Assembly (NCBI GenBank): GCA_002412545.1
Contig: DHVG01000001.1
Span: 1,737-33,537 of the forward strand
Direction: 5' to 3'
Source: Elusimicrobia bacterium UBA5214
GTDB lineage: Bacteria; Elusimicrobiota; UBA5214
Length of the DNA stretch: 31,801 nucleotides
Positions 14,674 to 21,413 of the stretch are shown here, piece after piece. Both the position numbers and the translations under genes were made by a program. Below the pieces are notes generated by a model. It did not search any database. It saw only the letters and a program-made list of their open reading frames with translations, and was not told the origin of the DNA. Each line of letters starts with the position of its first letter. Positions within the stretch are counted from its first letter, which is position 1.

Positions 14674-16065
14674 TTATTGAAAAGCATCCACTATAATATT
14701 TACATCTTCTTCTTTGAGAGTGCGCATATCTAAAAGCAGTTCATCTTCCGAAACACGCGCAAAGATTGGTGGGTTATTTAGGCGTAATTTTTTGGCCAAT
14801 TCGTCAACTTTTAGTTTCTCCGGTTTTATACTCACCAGTTTGGTAGGAATATTTTCCGTTGGCAAAGAACCGCCACCTACTTGTGAAAAACTATCTTTGA
14901 TGCCAATTTTACCAATTTTTGATTTTTCCAACTCACGGGCTAAATTTTTTGTCATTTTGTCAATTTCGCTAATTGGTTTAAACATAATCTGGTAAACGGG
15001 TATTTTTTCTACTGTTTTCTTTTCGTCAAGATATAGTTTTAGGGTTGCTTCTAAACCAGCTAAACATAATTTATCAATCCGTAAAGCACGGGTAAGAGGA
15101 TTTCTTTTCATTTTTGCCAGTAACTCTTTTTTACCGACAATGATACCCGCTTGCGGTCCTCCGAGGAGTTTATCTCCGCTAAAAGTAACAATATCCATAC
15201 CGGCTTTAATACTCTCTTGTACGGTTGGCTCATAAGCAAAACCATATTTAGTTAAATCAATTAAACTACCGCTACCAAGGTCATCCATCACGATAATATT
15301 TTTTTCTTTACCCAGTTTTACTAATTCCTCAAGAGAAACCTCTTCAGTAAATCCAAGGATACGAAAATTTGAAGTATGCACATGTAATAATATTGTCGTG
15401 TTTTCAGTTATTGCGTTTGTATAATCTTCAAGATAGGTTTTGTTCGTCGTTCCCACTTCAATCAGTTTTGCACCACTTTTTTTCATTATTTCCGGTAAAC
15501 GAAATGAACCACCGATTTCTACCAGTTGTCCTCGGGAGACAATGACTTCTTTCCCTTCAGCAAAAGTATTTAATGCTAAAAGCACAGCACCAGCATTATT
15601 ATTTACCACAAAACCTGCTTCAGCACCAGTTAAAAGAGGTAAAAGTTCAGCCAGATGCATATCCCGTGAACTTCTTTTTCCACTGAGAGTTTCAATTTCC
15701 AGATTACAAAAATTATCGCTTACTGCTTGAATTGCTTCTTTTGCGGTTTCACTTAGGCAGGCGCGTCCTAAACCGGTATGCAGAATTACACCTGTAGCAT
15801 TGACTGTTCTCCTTAAACTTGGTTGCATTTTTTTCTTCACCCGGCTAATAATTTCTTCAGTTAATTTTTCTACTGCGAAAGTTTCTTCTTTTATTTCTTC
15901 TTCCGGTAATTTTCTCAATTCAGTAAAATAGGAACGAATAGTATCAACCACAAGCATCCTTGGTGCATCTTCAAGCAATTTTTTAACTTTTGTTTGTTGT
16001 AACATTTCTTCGACCGACGGTATCTGTGCCAAATGACTTTTGGGATTACTCCTTCTTTTTTTCAT
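14674..16065 (-). CDS. selA: L-seryl-tRNA(Sec) selenium transferase SelA
   Basis: 463 residues, full length. N-terminal tRNA-binding region (IPSVEEMLQQTKVKKLLEDA), RRTVNATGVILHTGLGRA, then the PLP lysine Lys299 in TFSGDKLLGGPQAG and the end LLLDMRTLKEEDVNIIVDAF. It converts Ser-tRNA(Sec) to Sec-tRNA(Sec) with selenophosphate. It overlaps the mogA gene by 20 nt. SelD is not in the window. Confidence 0.97.
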   Translation of the reverse strand: MKKRRSNPKSHLAQIPSVEEMLQQTKVKKLLEDAPRMLVVDTIRSYFTELRKLPEEEIKEETFAVEKLTEEIISRVKKKMQPSLRRTVNATGVILHTGLGRACLSETAKEAIQAVSDNFCNLEIETLSGKRSSRDMHLAELLPLLTGAEAGFVVNNNAGAVLLALNTFAEGKEVIVSRGQLVEIGGSFRLPEIMKKSGAKLIEVGTTNKTYLEDYTNAITENTTILLHVHTSNFRILGFTEEVSLEELVKLGKEKNIIVMDDLGSGSLIDLTKYGFAYEPTVQESIKAGMDIVTFSGDKLLGGPQAGIIVGKKELLAKMKRNPLTRALRIDKLCLAGLEATLKLYLDEKKTVEKIPVYQIMFKPISEIDKMTKNLARELEKSKIGKIGIKDSFSQVGGGSLPTENIPTKLVSIKPEKLKVDELAKKLRLNNPPIFARVSEDELLLDMRTLKEEDVNIIVDAFQ

Positions 16066-16570
16066 TTTTTCCTCTTTTACTTGAACATTGATGTTCGGTT
16101 TTACCAGCGATTATTTCTAAAGCGTGCAGAAGAACCGGAAAAATAAAATCTAAATTTTCCTTTACTGCTCGTTCACTGCCAGGAAGGTTAATGATTAAAG
16201 TTTTCTTTCTTAACCCAGCCAACGCACGAGATAAAATGGCAAAAGGTGTTTTCTGATAACCCTGAATACGCATTATTTCACCGAATCCAGGTATCTCGTA
16301 GTCAATAACTCCTTTGGTTGCTTCCGGGGTAACATCACGCTTAGCTAATCCGGTTCCTCCGGTAGTAAAAATTAAATCTAATTTATCTTTATCCGCCCAT
16401 TGTTTAAGAAAGGATGTAATTACCTTCTTCTCGTCAGGAACAATTTCATACTTAACAACTTTACCGTTCAGTTTTTTATTAACAATTCGGTGAATTAAAG
16501 GTCCTGATGTATCAATTCTTTCTCCAGTTGAACCTTTATCACTGCAAGTTAAAATACCAACACGAATCAT
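16046..16570 (-). CDS. mogA: Molybdopterin adenylyltransferase (MogA/MoaB family)
   Basis: 174 residues: VGILTCSDKGSTGERIDTSG, LIFTTGGTGLAKRDVTPEAT, PGFGEIMRIQGYQKTPFAIL, LIINLPGSERAVKENLDFI. The GGTG and PGS motifs bind MPT and ATP. It adenylates molybdopterin before metal insertion. The C-terminal tail (SSKRGKNEKKKE) is basic and overlaps the selA start. Coupling of Mo-cofactor and Sec genes suggests selenium- and molybdenum-dependent enzymes such as formate dehydrogenase. Confidence 0.93.
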   Translation of the reverse strand: MIRVGILTCSDKGSTGERIDTSGPLIHRIVNKKLNGKVVKYEIVPDEKKVITSFLKQWADKDKLDLIFTTGGTGLAKRDVTPEATKGVIDYEIPGFGEIMRIQGYQKTPFAILSRALAGLRKKTLIINLPGSERAVKENLDFIFPVLLHALEIIAGKTEHQCSSKRGKNEKKKE

Positions 16571-16585
16571 TTTCTCTTTTACTCT

Positions 16586-16613
16586 CTTTACACTTTACAC
16601 CTTACACTTTCAA
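16586..16613. repeat. CTTTACA/CCTTACA units forming the MOSC gene's 3' end
   Basis: CTTTACACTTTACACCTTAC and CACTTTCAAC, units of about 8 nt, coding on the minus strand for the last residues and the stop of the MOSC gene. Confidence 0.65.
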
Positions 16614-17076
16614 CGATTATCCGGTTACCGACTTTTATTTTCCCACCTTGCAGAACTTTAGCAAAAATTCCTTCCTTGGGCATTAGACAATCACCGACAA
16701 GTTTTCTTATTGCACAACCTGAATGACATTCTTTACCAATTTGACTAACCTCAAGAATTATAGGCTGTTGGCTATTGGCTATTGGCTGCGGGCTGATTTT
16801 AATCCGGTCACCAATCTTTACTTTGCTCCAGTCAATACCTTCGGTAGTGATATTTTCCGCAAAATTTCCTGGTTTTACTTTAACTTTTAACTTTTCACTT
16901 TTAACTTTTAACCATTGTAGCACTCTTTCCCAACCAAGTAAACTTACTTCGCGGTTTGTGCCTGAATGAGCATCACCGACTAAACCATAGTTTTTTCTCA
17001 AAATTCCGGTATGGATATTTTTCTTAGTTGTTCCTTTTTCTTTGCTGGAATTAACCGATATAATTTTTCCTTCCAT
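16588..17076 (-). CDS. MOSC-domain protein with repeat-derived insertions
   Basis: 162 residues from MEGKIIS at 17076 (GTG and upstream ATG at 17109 are weaker). MOSC landmarks: GKIISVNSSKEKGTTKK, LVGDAHSGTNREVSLL, KPGNFAENITTEGIDW, IGKECHSGCAIRKLVGDC with Cys117/Cys121/Cys130, PKEGIFAKVLQGGKIKVGN. Two segments absent from typical relatives are coded by short tandem repeats: LKVKSEKLKVKVK (about 56-68, DNA 16874-16912) and PQPIANSQQP (about 96-105, DNA 16763-16795). The tail VESVRCKV and its stop are also repeat DNA (16586-16613). MOSC proteins carry sulfur for Mo cofactor; members beside mogA are often MOSC-only. The invaded loops leave the motifs intact, so it is probably functional. Confidence 0.85.
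   Translation of the reverse strand: MEGKIISVNSSKEKGTTKKNIHTGILRKNYGLVGDAHSGTNREVSLLGWERVLQWLKVKSEKLKVKVKPGNFAENITTEGIDWSKVKIGDRIKISPQPIANSQQPIILEVSQIGKECHSGCAIRKLVGDCLMPKEGIFAKVLQGGKIKVGNRIIVESVRCKV
16763..16795. repeat. GGCTGTTGGCTATT in-gene tandem repeat (MOSC)
   Basis: Four or five units of GGCTRTT/GGCTGCG in tandem within the coding frame, length divisible by three. It codes for a proline/glutamine-rich loop between two strands. Confidence 0.75.
16874..16912. repeat. TTTTAACTTTTAAC in-gene tandem repeat (MOSC)
   Basis: Units TTTAACTTTTAACTTTTCAC and TTTTAACTTTTAAC within the frame, giving a lysine/valine-rich insertion (LKVKSEKLKVKVK). The same unit appears at the stop of the PHP gene near 18590. 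Confidence 0.75.
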
Positions 17077-17088
17077 ACATACACACCT

Positions 17089-17135
17089 AATCTCTGTAAT
17101 CGTTATCAAAAAATCACTGTAATCAATGTATCTGA
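17089..17135. repeat. Spacer repeats CTGTAATCGTTA / CACTGTAATCAATG
   Basis: Short repeat units between crp and the MOSC gene, related to the GATTACAGTGATTA units at 10251-10290. Confidence 0.5.
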
Positions 17136-17151
17136 ACTTAGGTGAAGATAC

Positions 17152-17850
17152 TTAGATTTTTTTACCCTCAAGAACAATTTTTTCTAAGGCCTCTCTATTA
17201 GCAAGAATGAGGTATTTTTCTTTATCAAGAAGATAATCTCTTTTCTCAAATTCATTAATTGTTTTGGTGACTACCTCACGCGGGTTACCAACAAGTTCAG
17301 CAATTTCCTGATGGGTAAGTGGGAAACTAATTCTTATTCCTTCCTTTGTTTTCTTACCATACTTTTTTGCTAAGTCAAGAATTGTGTAAGCAATACGTCC
17401 AGAAACAGTCTGGGATACTAAATTTTTTATTTCTTCATCAGCGCGTCTTAGACGAGCAGATAAGGTCTGTAACATTTCAAACATAATATGCGGATTAGTT
17501 TTAAGGAAAATTTCAAAATCTTTTCTTTTTACTTTCAATAGTTCGGTATCAGTGAATGCTTCCGCATAAGCCGAGCGCTCCGTTTTATCTAATTCTGCCA
17601 TTTCACCGAAGAAATCATTTTCTCTCAAAATTGCCAATATTTTTCTTCTTCCATCAGGGGCAAGTTTATAAATCTTTACCATTCCGGAAAGAATAATATA
17701 AAAAGCGTTACCATATTCTTTTTCCGTAAAGATGACGGTCTTTTTAGAAAATTTTTGTTGATGAAGGAGTTGAGCAATTTTCTTCAATTGGTTGGGACTA
17801 AGGTGTGAAAAAAGTGGCACCTCATGTAAAACTTTCAATTTTACTGACAT
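17152..17850 (-). CDS. Crp/Fnr-family transcriptional regulator
   Basis: 232 residues. Cyclic-nucleotide-binding-type jelly roll (residues about 10-125) with FYIILSGMVKIYKLAPDGRR and NDFFGEMAELDKTERSAYAE, long dimer helix, then HTH PLTHQEIAELVGNPREVVTK. There is no N-terminal cysteine cluster, so it is not an oxygen-sensing FNR. The ERSAYAEA phosphate-cassette-like motif hints at nucleotide binding. It lies 4 nt after aroD and upstream of the Mo/Se genes; whether it controls them is unknown. Confidence 0.88.
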   Translation of the reverse strand: MSVKLKVLHEVPLFSHLSPNQLKKIAQLLHQQKFSKKTVIFTEKEYGNAFYIILSGMVKIYKLAPDGRRKILAILRENDFFGEMAELDKTERSAYAEAFTDTELLKVKRKDFEIFLKTNPHIMFEMLQTLSARLRRADEEIKNLVSQTVSGRIAYTILDLAKKYGKKTKEGIRISFPLTHQEIAELVGNPREVVTKTINEFEKRDYLLDKEKYLILANREALEKIVLEGKKI

Positions 17851-17854
17851 TTTT

Positions 17855-18571
17855 TTACCTCCTTTCGTAAATACGGTTTATTGTATCAACCAATTCTTTA
17901 ATTGATAATTGTCCATTTTTAGATTCGTCAAGAAAAGCATAAGTTAAGCAAGAACCAAAAACTGAACCGATAATTCTGGAAATACTGCCAATTTTACCAA
18001 GAGAAATACTGACAAGTGGTTTTTGAGAACATTGGTAAGTAAAACACATCAGACGGGCAACATCGTCAATATTTTTTGCATAAGTGGCAATTTTTACGAT
18101 GTCCGCGCCTTTTCGTTTTGCTTCTTTTACAATTATTCCCAGTTTTTCGTTTCCCGGTGTTTCTTTGAAATTATGGTATGAGATAATTAGTGTTTTCTTT
18201 TTTCCTTTAGCGAAATTTATTACTGGCGAGATGATTTCTTTTGCTTGTAGTTCAATATCAACACCGTCAACAAAAGGGATAACCTGTTTGAAAAGATTAA
18301 GTCGTTCTTTTTCACTAAGAATATGTTTCGGTGGTTTAAAATCAGTTTCTTCTTTCCGACGAATGGTAGCAAGAAGTGGGAGAGTTGTTTTTTTTCTCAA
18401 ATCTTTTATTGTCTCAATAAGAAAATTAGGTTCTAAATTATCAAAACGGTCAATCCGAAGTTCCAAAATATCAATAGTTGTATTGGTTACTTCTTTAAGA
18501 AATTTTTCTCCCGGAATAACCCCAACGATATGCGTCTTTTCTCCAATTTCTAAGTTACCCAATTTTATCAT
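17855..18571 (-). CDS. aroD: Type I 3-dehydroquinate dehydratase
   Basis: 238 residues. Family landmarks: ILELRIDRFDNL (substrate arginine), TIRRKEE, LIISYHNFKETP (catalytic His), DIVKIATYAKN (Schiff-base lysine), VSISLGKIGSISRI, GQLSIKELVDTI. It dehydrates 3-dehydroquinate in the shikimate pathway. It is sandwiched between a PHP gene (20-nt gap) and crp (4-nt gap) with no other aro gene in the window. Confidence 0.95.
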   Translation of the reverse strand: MIKLGNLEIGEKTHIVGVIPGEKFLKEVTNTTIDILELRIDRFDNLEPNFLIETIKDLRKKTTLPLLATIRRKEETDFKPPKHILSEKERLNLFKQVIPFVDGVDIELQAKEIISPVINFAKGKKKTLIISYHNFKETPGNEKLGIIVKEAKRKGADIVKIATYAKNIDDVARLMCFTYQCSQKPLVSISLGKIGSISRIIGSVFGSCLTYAFLDESKNGQLSIKELVDTINRIYERR

Positions 18572-18591
18572 TTAAACTTTCCCCGATACTT

Positions 18592-19503
18592 TTAACTTTC
18601 CACTTGATTAATCACTTCAGGTAGACTCCGTAGAATATCTTTACCGGGTAGACATTGTTTCATTTCTTTAAGTACACTATAAGGAATTTTCAAACTACCA
18701 ATAAGCGATGTTTTTTTATCCATCTCACCATGAAAATCGCTACCACCAGTCATCAATAATCCTTGCTTTTTTGCCAGAGAAATAAGTCTCCAATTGTGAG
18801 AAGAGGAATGTTTACTATGCCAGACCTCAATTCCTCTAAGACCAAAGGAAACAAGTGGAGAAATTATTTCTTCAAGAGCGGTAAAATAAGGATGAGCAAG
18901 AATGGGTATACCACCAAGATGAATAATTAATTCAATTGCTTCTTTTGGTTTAAAACAAATTTTTTTCACATAGGCTGGTTTCCCGTAATCAAGATAAAGT
19001 TGAAATGCTTCCGTAATATTTGAGACGTATCCTTCCTTTATCAAAGCACGAGCAAAATGTAATCTCCCGAAAGAACGCTCTTCCTTAGAAATATTTTCCA
19101 GAATTTCTGGATTGAGTTTTATTCCTAATTTTACCAATTTTTCATAAATTAGACGAGCTCTTTCTTTCCTTTTTTGACGAAAAAAATGTAATTTTTCCTG
19201 AAATGCAATATCTTTCCAATCAATATAATAACCAAGAATATGTATTTCTTTACTCTTTAGTGAAGATTTATCTCCGATAGAATTTTCTATCTCAGCCGAA
19301 AGTTCAACTGCGGATACGATTTCAATGTTTACTTTTTTTCCTTCTTCAATCGCTTCGGGAATACCTGAAGTAGTATCATGGTCAGCAATCGCAATTGCGG
19401 TGAGGTTGCGTTTTGATGCATAATTAACGATTTCTCCTGGAGAAAGTAATCCATCAGAATGATAACTATGAATATGTAAGTCAACGAATTTTTCTTTACT
19501 CAT
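18592..19503 (-). CDS. PHP-domain phosphoesterase (RNase AM/TrpH-like)
   Basis: 303 residues. PHP metal motifs: DLHIHSYHSDGLLSP (His10, His12), IADHDTTSG, VSAVELSAE, ILAHPYF, and GSDFHGE near the end. This matches the YciV/TrpH type, 3',5'-nucleoside bisphosphate phosphatase or 5'-3' exoribonuclease. The last codons (QVES, stop) lie in TTTTAAC-type repeat DNA. It is the first gene after tRNA-Gly, on the same strand. Confidence 0.9.
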   Translation of the reverse strand: MSKEKFVDLHIHSYHSDGLLSPGEIVNYASKRNLTAIAIADHDTTSGIPEAIEEGKKVNIEIVSAVELSAEIENSIGDKSSLKSKEIHILGYYIDWKDIAFQEKLHFFRQKRKERARLIYEKLVKLGIKLNPEILENISKEERSFGRLHFARALIKEGYVSNITEAFQLYLDYGKPAYVKKICFKPKEAIELIIHLGGIPILAHPYFTALEEIISPLVSFGLRGIEVWHSKHSSSHNWRLISLAKKQGLLMTGGSDFHGEMDKKTSLIGSLKIPYSVLKEMKQCLPGKDILRSLPEVINQVES

Positions 19504-19538
19504 TACTTAATCACTTAATTACTTATTCACTGTTTTAA
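19504..19538. repeat. CACTTAATTACTTA repeat tract
   Basis: Tandem 8-9-nt units (TTACTTAATCACTTAATTAC, TTATTCACTG) immediately upstream of the PHP gene start. Confidence 0.55.
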
Positions 19539-19540
19539 TA

Positions 19541-19581
19541 GCGGGCAACCCCGATGTAACATCGGGATGACATCGAACTTT
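19541..19581 (-). other. Degenerate partial copy of the tRNA-Gly 3' half
   Basis: GCGGGCAAC at 19541 and TGACATCGAACTT (19568-19580) repeat GCGGGCAAC (19605-19613) and TGACATCGAGCTT of the intact tRNA-Gly gene, with the T-arm region replaced by a CCCGATGTAACATCGGG hairpin. It looks like a decayed duplication or an attachment-site remnant. Confidence 0.5.
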
Positions 19582-19583
19582 GC

Positions 19584-19692
19584 CCCGCACCTTTTAATTC
19601 TTAAGCGGGCAACGGGATTTGAACCCGTGACATCGAGCTTGGGAAGCTCGCGTTCTACCACTGAACTATGCCCGCATTTGTAAAGGTGCGGG
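19584..19692. repeat. Inverted CCCGCACCTTT repeats bracketing tRNA-Gly
   Basis: CCCGCACCTTT (19584-19594) and AAAGGTGCGGG (19682-19692) are perfect inverted copies on both sides of the tRNA. The same core occurs at 3841-3928 and in the element at 19801-19948. Confidence 0.65.
19604..19675 (-). tRNA. tRNA-Gly (anticodon CCC)
   Basis: 72 nt on the minus strand. Acceptor GCGGGCA/TGCCCGC, D-arm GTTCAGTGGTAGAAC, anticodon stem CGAGC/GCTCG with loop TTCCCAA (anticodon CCC), T-arm ACGGG-TTCAAAT-CCCGT, discriminator T. CCA is not encoded. Standard architecture throughout. Confidence 0.97.
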
Positions 19693-19702
19693 ATACCACT
19701 GT

Positions 19703-19746
19703 CCGCCACTCCTACCTCGGCGGATCCGCCAACGACTCAGTGGCGG
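19703..19746. repeat. GC-rich hairpin CCGCCACT ... AGTGGCGG
   Basis: CCGCCACT (19703-19710) pairs with AGTGGCGG (19739-19746), with an inner palindrome GGCGGATCCGCC (19719-19730). Much richer in G+C than its surroundings; similar GC hairpins occur inside cca and oppD. Confidence 0.7.
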
Positions 19747-19770
19747 AAATTACACCCGCATAGTTTTATT

Positions 19771-19799
19771 ATTTTATTTGTTTAAATTATTTTTGTCAA
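19771..19799 (-). promoter_or_regulatory. Promoter of tRNA-Gly
   Basis: Minus strand TTGACA (19799-19794), 17-nt spacer, TAAAAT (19776-19771). The transcript would run through the GC hairpin before the tRNA. Confidence 0.75.
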
Positions 19800-19800
19800 C

Positions 19801-19948
19801 CCCGCACCTATAGTAGATATATCTTTTGCCTGTCGCTAAAAAATATTCTTTTAATTGTCAACTAACAAGTTTTGGTGGGTTCGCTTTTTAAGGAAAAATT
19901 TATCAAATGCAAAAGATATAACGACAGGCATCTACTATAGGTGCGGGG
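19801..19948. mobile_element. 148-bp MITE-like element with terminal inverted repeats
   Basis: Terminal inverted repeats CCCCGCACCTATAGTAGAT (19800-19818) and ATCTACTATAGGTGCGGGG (19930-19948). TCAAC flanks both ends (19796-19800, 19949-19953) like a target duplication. Inside, ATATCTTTTGC can pair with GCAAAAGATAT and GCCTGTCG with CGACAGGC, but the two pairings exclude each other. No transposase frame. Its right end supplies the last codons and the TAG stop of cca. Confidence 0.7.
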
Positions 19949-21413
19949 TCAACGCCATTAGAAATTTTTTTGCTTCTCCTTTAGTTTTGATTTTACCTTC
20001 CGCTTGTGTTTCTTCAAGCAGATGTAATAATTCTCCTACTTTCGGTCCGGGTGGAATCTGACAAATTTTCATTATTTCGTAGCCATTAAGTAACCTCAGT
20101 GGTGTAATCTTTTTTTTCTCTTCGTAATATCGTCTTAGAATTTCTAAAATTCTTCTATGATGTAACTTTATTTCTCTTGGTTTTTTGCTAATTCTTAAAT
20201 AGGAATAACGGTCAGCAAGAGAAAGAATTAGTAAATCTATACTTTCTTTTCCTAAATCGCGGAAATAACGATAGACCGCACGGTTGCTAACTTCCGGTAA
20301 TTGGGTCAGATTGCCCGGACGCATATGCTGGTCAATAATTTTTGCAGCAATATTTATTTCTTGCCGACTGGAATGTAATCGTTTAAATATTTCCTTGGTC
20401 ATCTTTGCCCCTTTCTCTTCATGACCAAAAAAACGCATTCTTTCTCCTTCTCTTCGGGCAGTGTGTGGTTTTGCGACATCGTGGAAAAGAACAATGAATT
20501 TGAGTAATATTTTTCTTTCTGTTTCGTTAATTTTTCCTGAAAGATGATTAAAAATCTTGTTGTGGTAAGGAGAAAAGAATTTCTCCGGTTGTTTTAACAT
20601 TTTTTCATACATTCCTAAACTTTCTAATGAATGTTGCCAGAGTCCTTTTGGATGAAAATAAAATTCGCGTGCTGATTTTTTCATTGTTTGAATTTCGGGA
20701 AAAATATACCTAAGCAGATTTACTTTATTATCCATTTCGTGAATAATTTTGGTTGAATCGTCTATAGCGAATATCTTGTAAAGTTCGTCACGAATACGTT
20801 CGCGAGCAGGGAGGATGACCAGTTTTGCTTTTTTCTTAATTAGCGCGAGTGTTTTTGTTTCAATTTTAAATCCTAATTTAGCACGAAAACGAAACGCACG
20901 AATAAGACGCAGAGGGTCAAGGTCAAAAATTTCGTCACTTATTTCACGAATAATTTTCTTCTTTAGGTCACTTATTCCATTATAGGGGTCAATGAGATTT
21001 CTCTTGTAACCTATAATCTGTAACCTGCCTGTCCGCCGAAGCCTTGGCGAAGGCGGGTAACTTGTAACTGGCAAGGCAAGGGCGTTAATGGTAAAATCAC
21101 GGCGAGAAAGGTCCTCTTTGATATTTTTTCCTTGAATTTGCGAAAAGTCAAAATGATACATTTTCCCATTTTTTTTCAAAACTACACGATAAATTTTATT
21201 CTTTTCATCCAAACGGACAAAACTTGCTTTAAATTTTTTTGCAATTGATTGGGTAAATTTTTCTACTCCTGCAGAAGTTACAAAATCTAAGTCATTATTT
21301 GGTATTTTTAAAAAGTAATCTCTTAGAAAACCACCTACCAAATACAAATGACGATTTTGTTTTTTTGCATAAATGGCTATTTCTTTGAGTAAGTTTTTAA
21401 TTTCCTTCCTCAT
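19935..21413 (-). CDS. cca: CCA tRNA nucleotidyltransferase with HD domain
   Basis: 492 residues. Class II nucleotidyltransferase: LYLVGGFLRDYFL, metal-binding NNDLDFV (residues 39-45), EDLSRRDFTINALALP (100-115), and DPLRLIRAFRFRAKLGF. An HD domain follows (HSLESLGMYEK; FHDVAKPHTA). It adds CCA to tRNA 3' ends, needed here because two of the three tRNA genes lack encoded CCA. Residues about 116-139 (TSYPPSPRLRRTGRL and on) replace the usual short turn before LIDPYNG and are coded by a GC hairpin within GTAACTTGTAACTGG-type repeats (21004-21071). The C-terminal PHL comes from the MITE-like element. Confidence 0.93.
   Translation of the reverse strand: MRKEIKNLLKEIAIYAKKQNRHLYLVGGFLRDYFLKIPNNDLDFVTSAGVEKFTQSIAKKFKASFVRLDEKNKIYRVVLKKNGKMYHFDFSQIQGKNIKEDLSRRDFTINALALPVTSYPPSPRLRRTGRLQIIGYKRNLIDPYNGISDLKKKIIREISDEIFDLDPLRLIRAFRFRAKLGFKIETKTLALIKKKAKLVILPARERIRDELYKIFAIDDSTKIIHEMDNKVNLLRYIFPEIQTMKKSAREFYFHPKGLWQHSLESLGMYEKMLKQPEKFFSPYHNKIFNHLSGKINETERKILLKFIVLFHDVAKPHTARREGERMRFFGHEEKGAKMTKEIFKRLHSSRQEINIAAKIIDQHMRPGNLTQLPEVSNRAVYRYFRDLGKESIDLLILSLADRYSYLRISKKPREIKLHHRRILEILRRYYEEKKKITPLRLLNGYEIMKICQIPPGPKVGELLHLLEETQAEGKIKTKGEAKKFLMALTPHL
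21004..21071. repeat. Repeat with GC-rich hairpin inserted in cca
   Basis: TTGTAACCTATAATCTGTAA, then CCGCC (21033-21037) ... GGCGG (21052-21056) with inner GCCTTGGC, then GTAACTTGTAACTGG. The frame is preserved. Confidence 0.8.

Noticed and set aside
18084..18575. 163-residue plus-strand open frame
   Set aside because: It lies wholly opposite aroD, has a serine/phenylalanine-rich composition typical of antisense frames and no family resemblance.
19527..19709. 60-residue minus-strand open frame
   Set aside because: It spans the tRNA-Gly gene, reading through it; translation of tRNA sequence is not credible.
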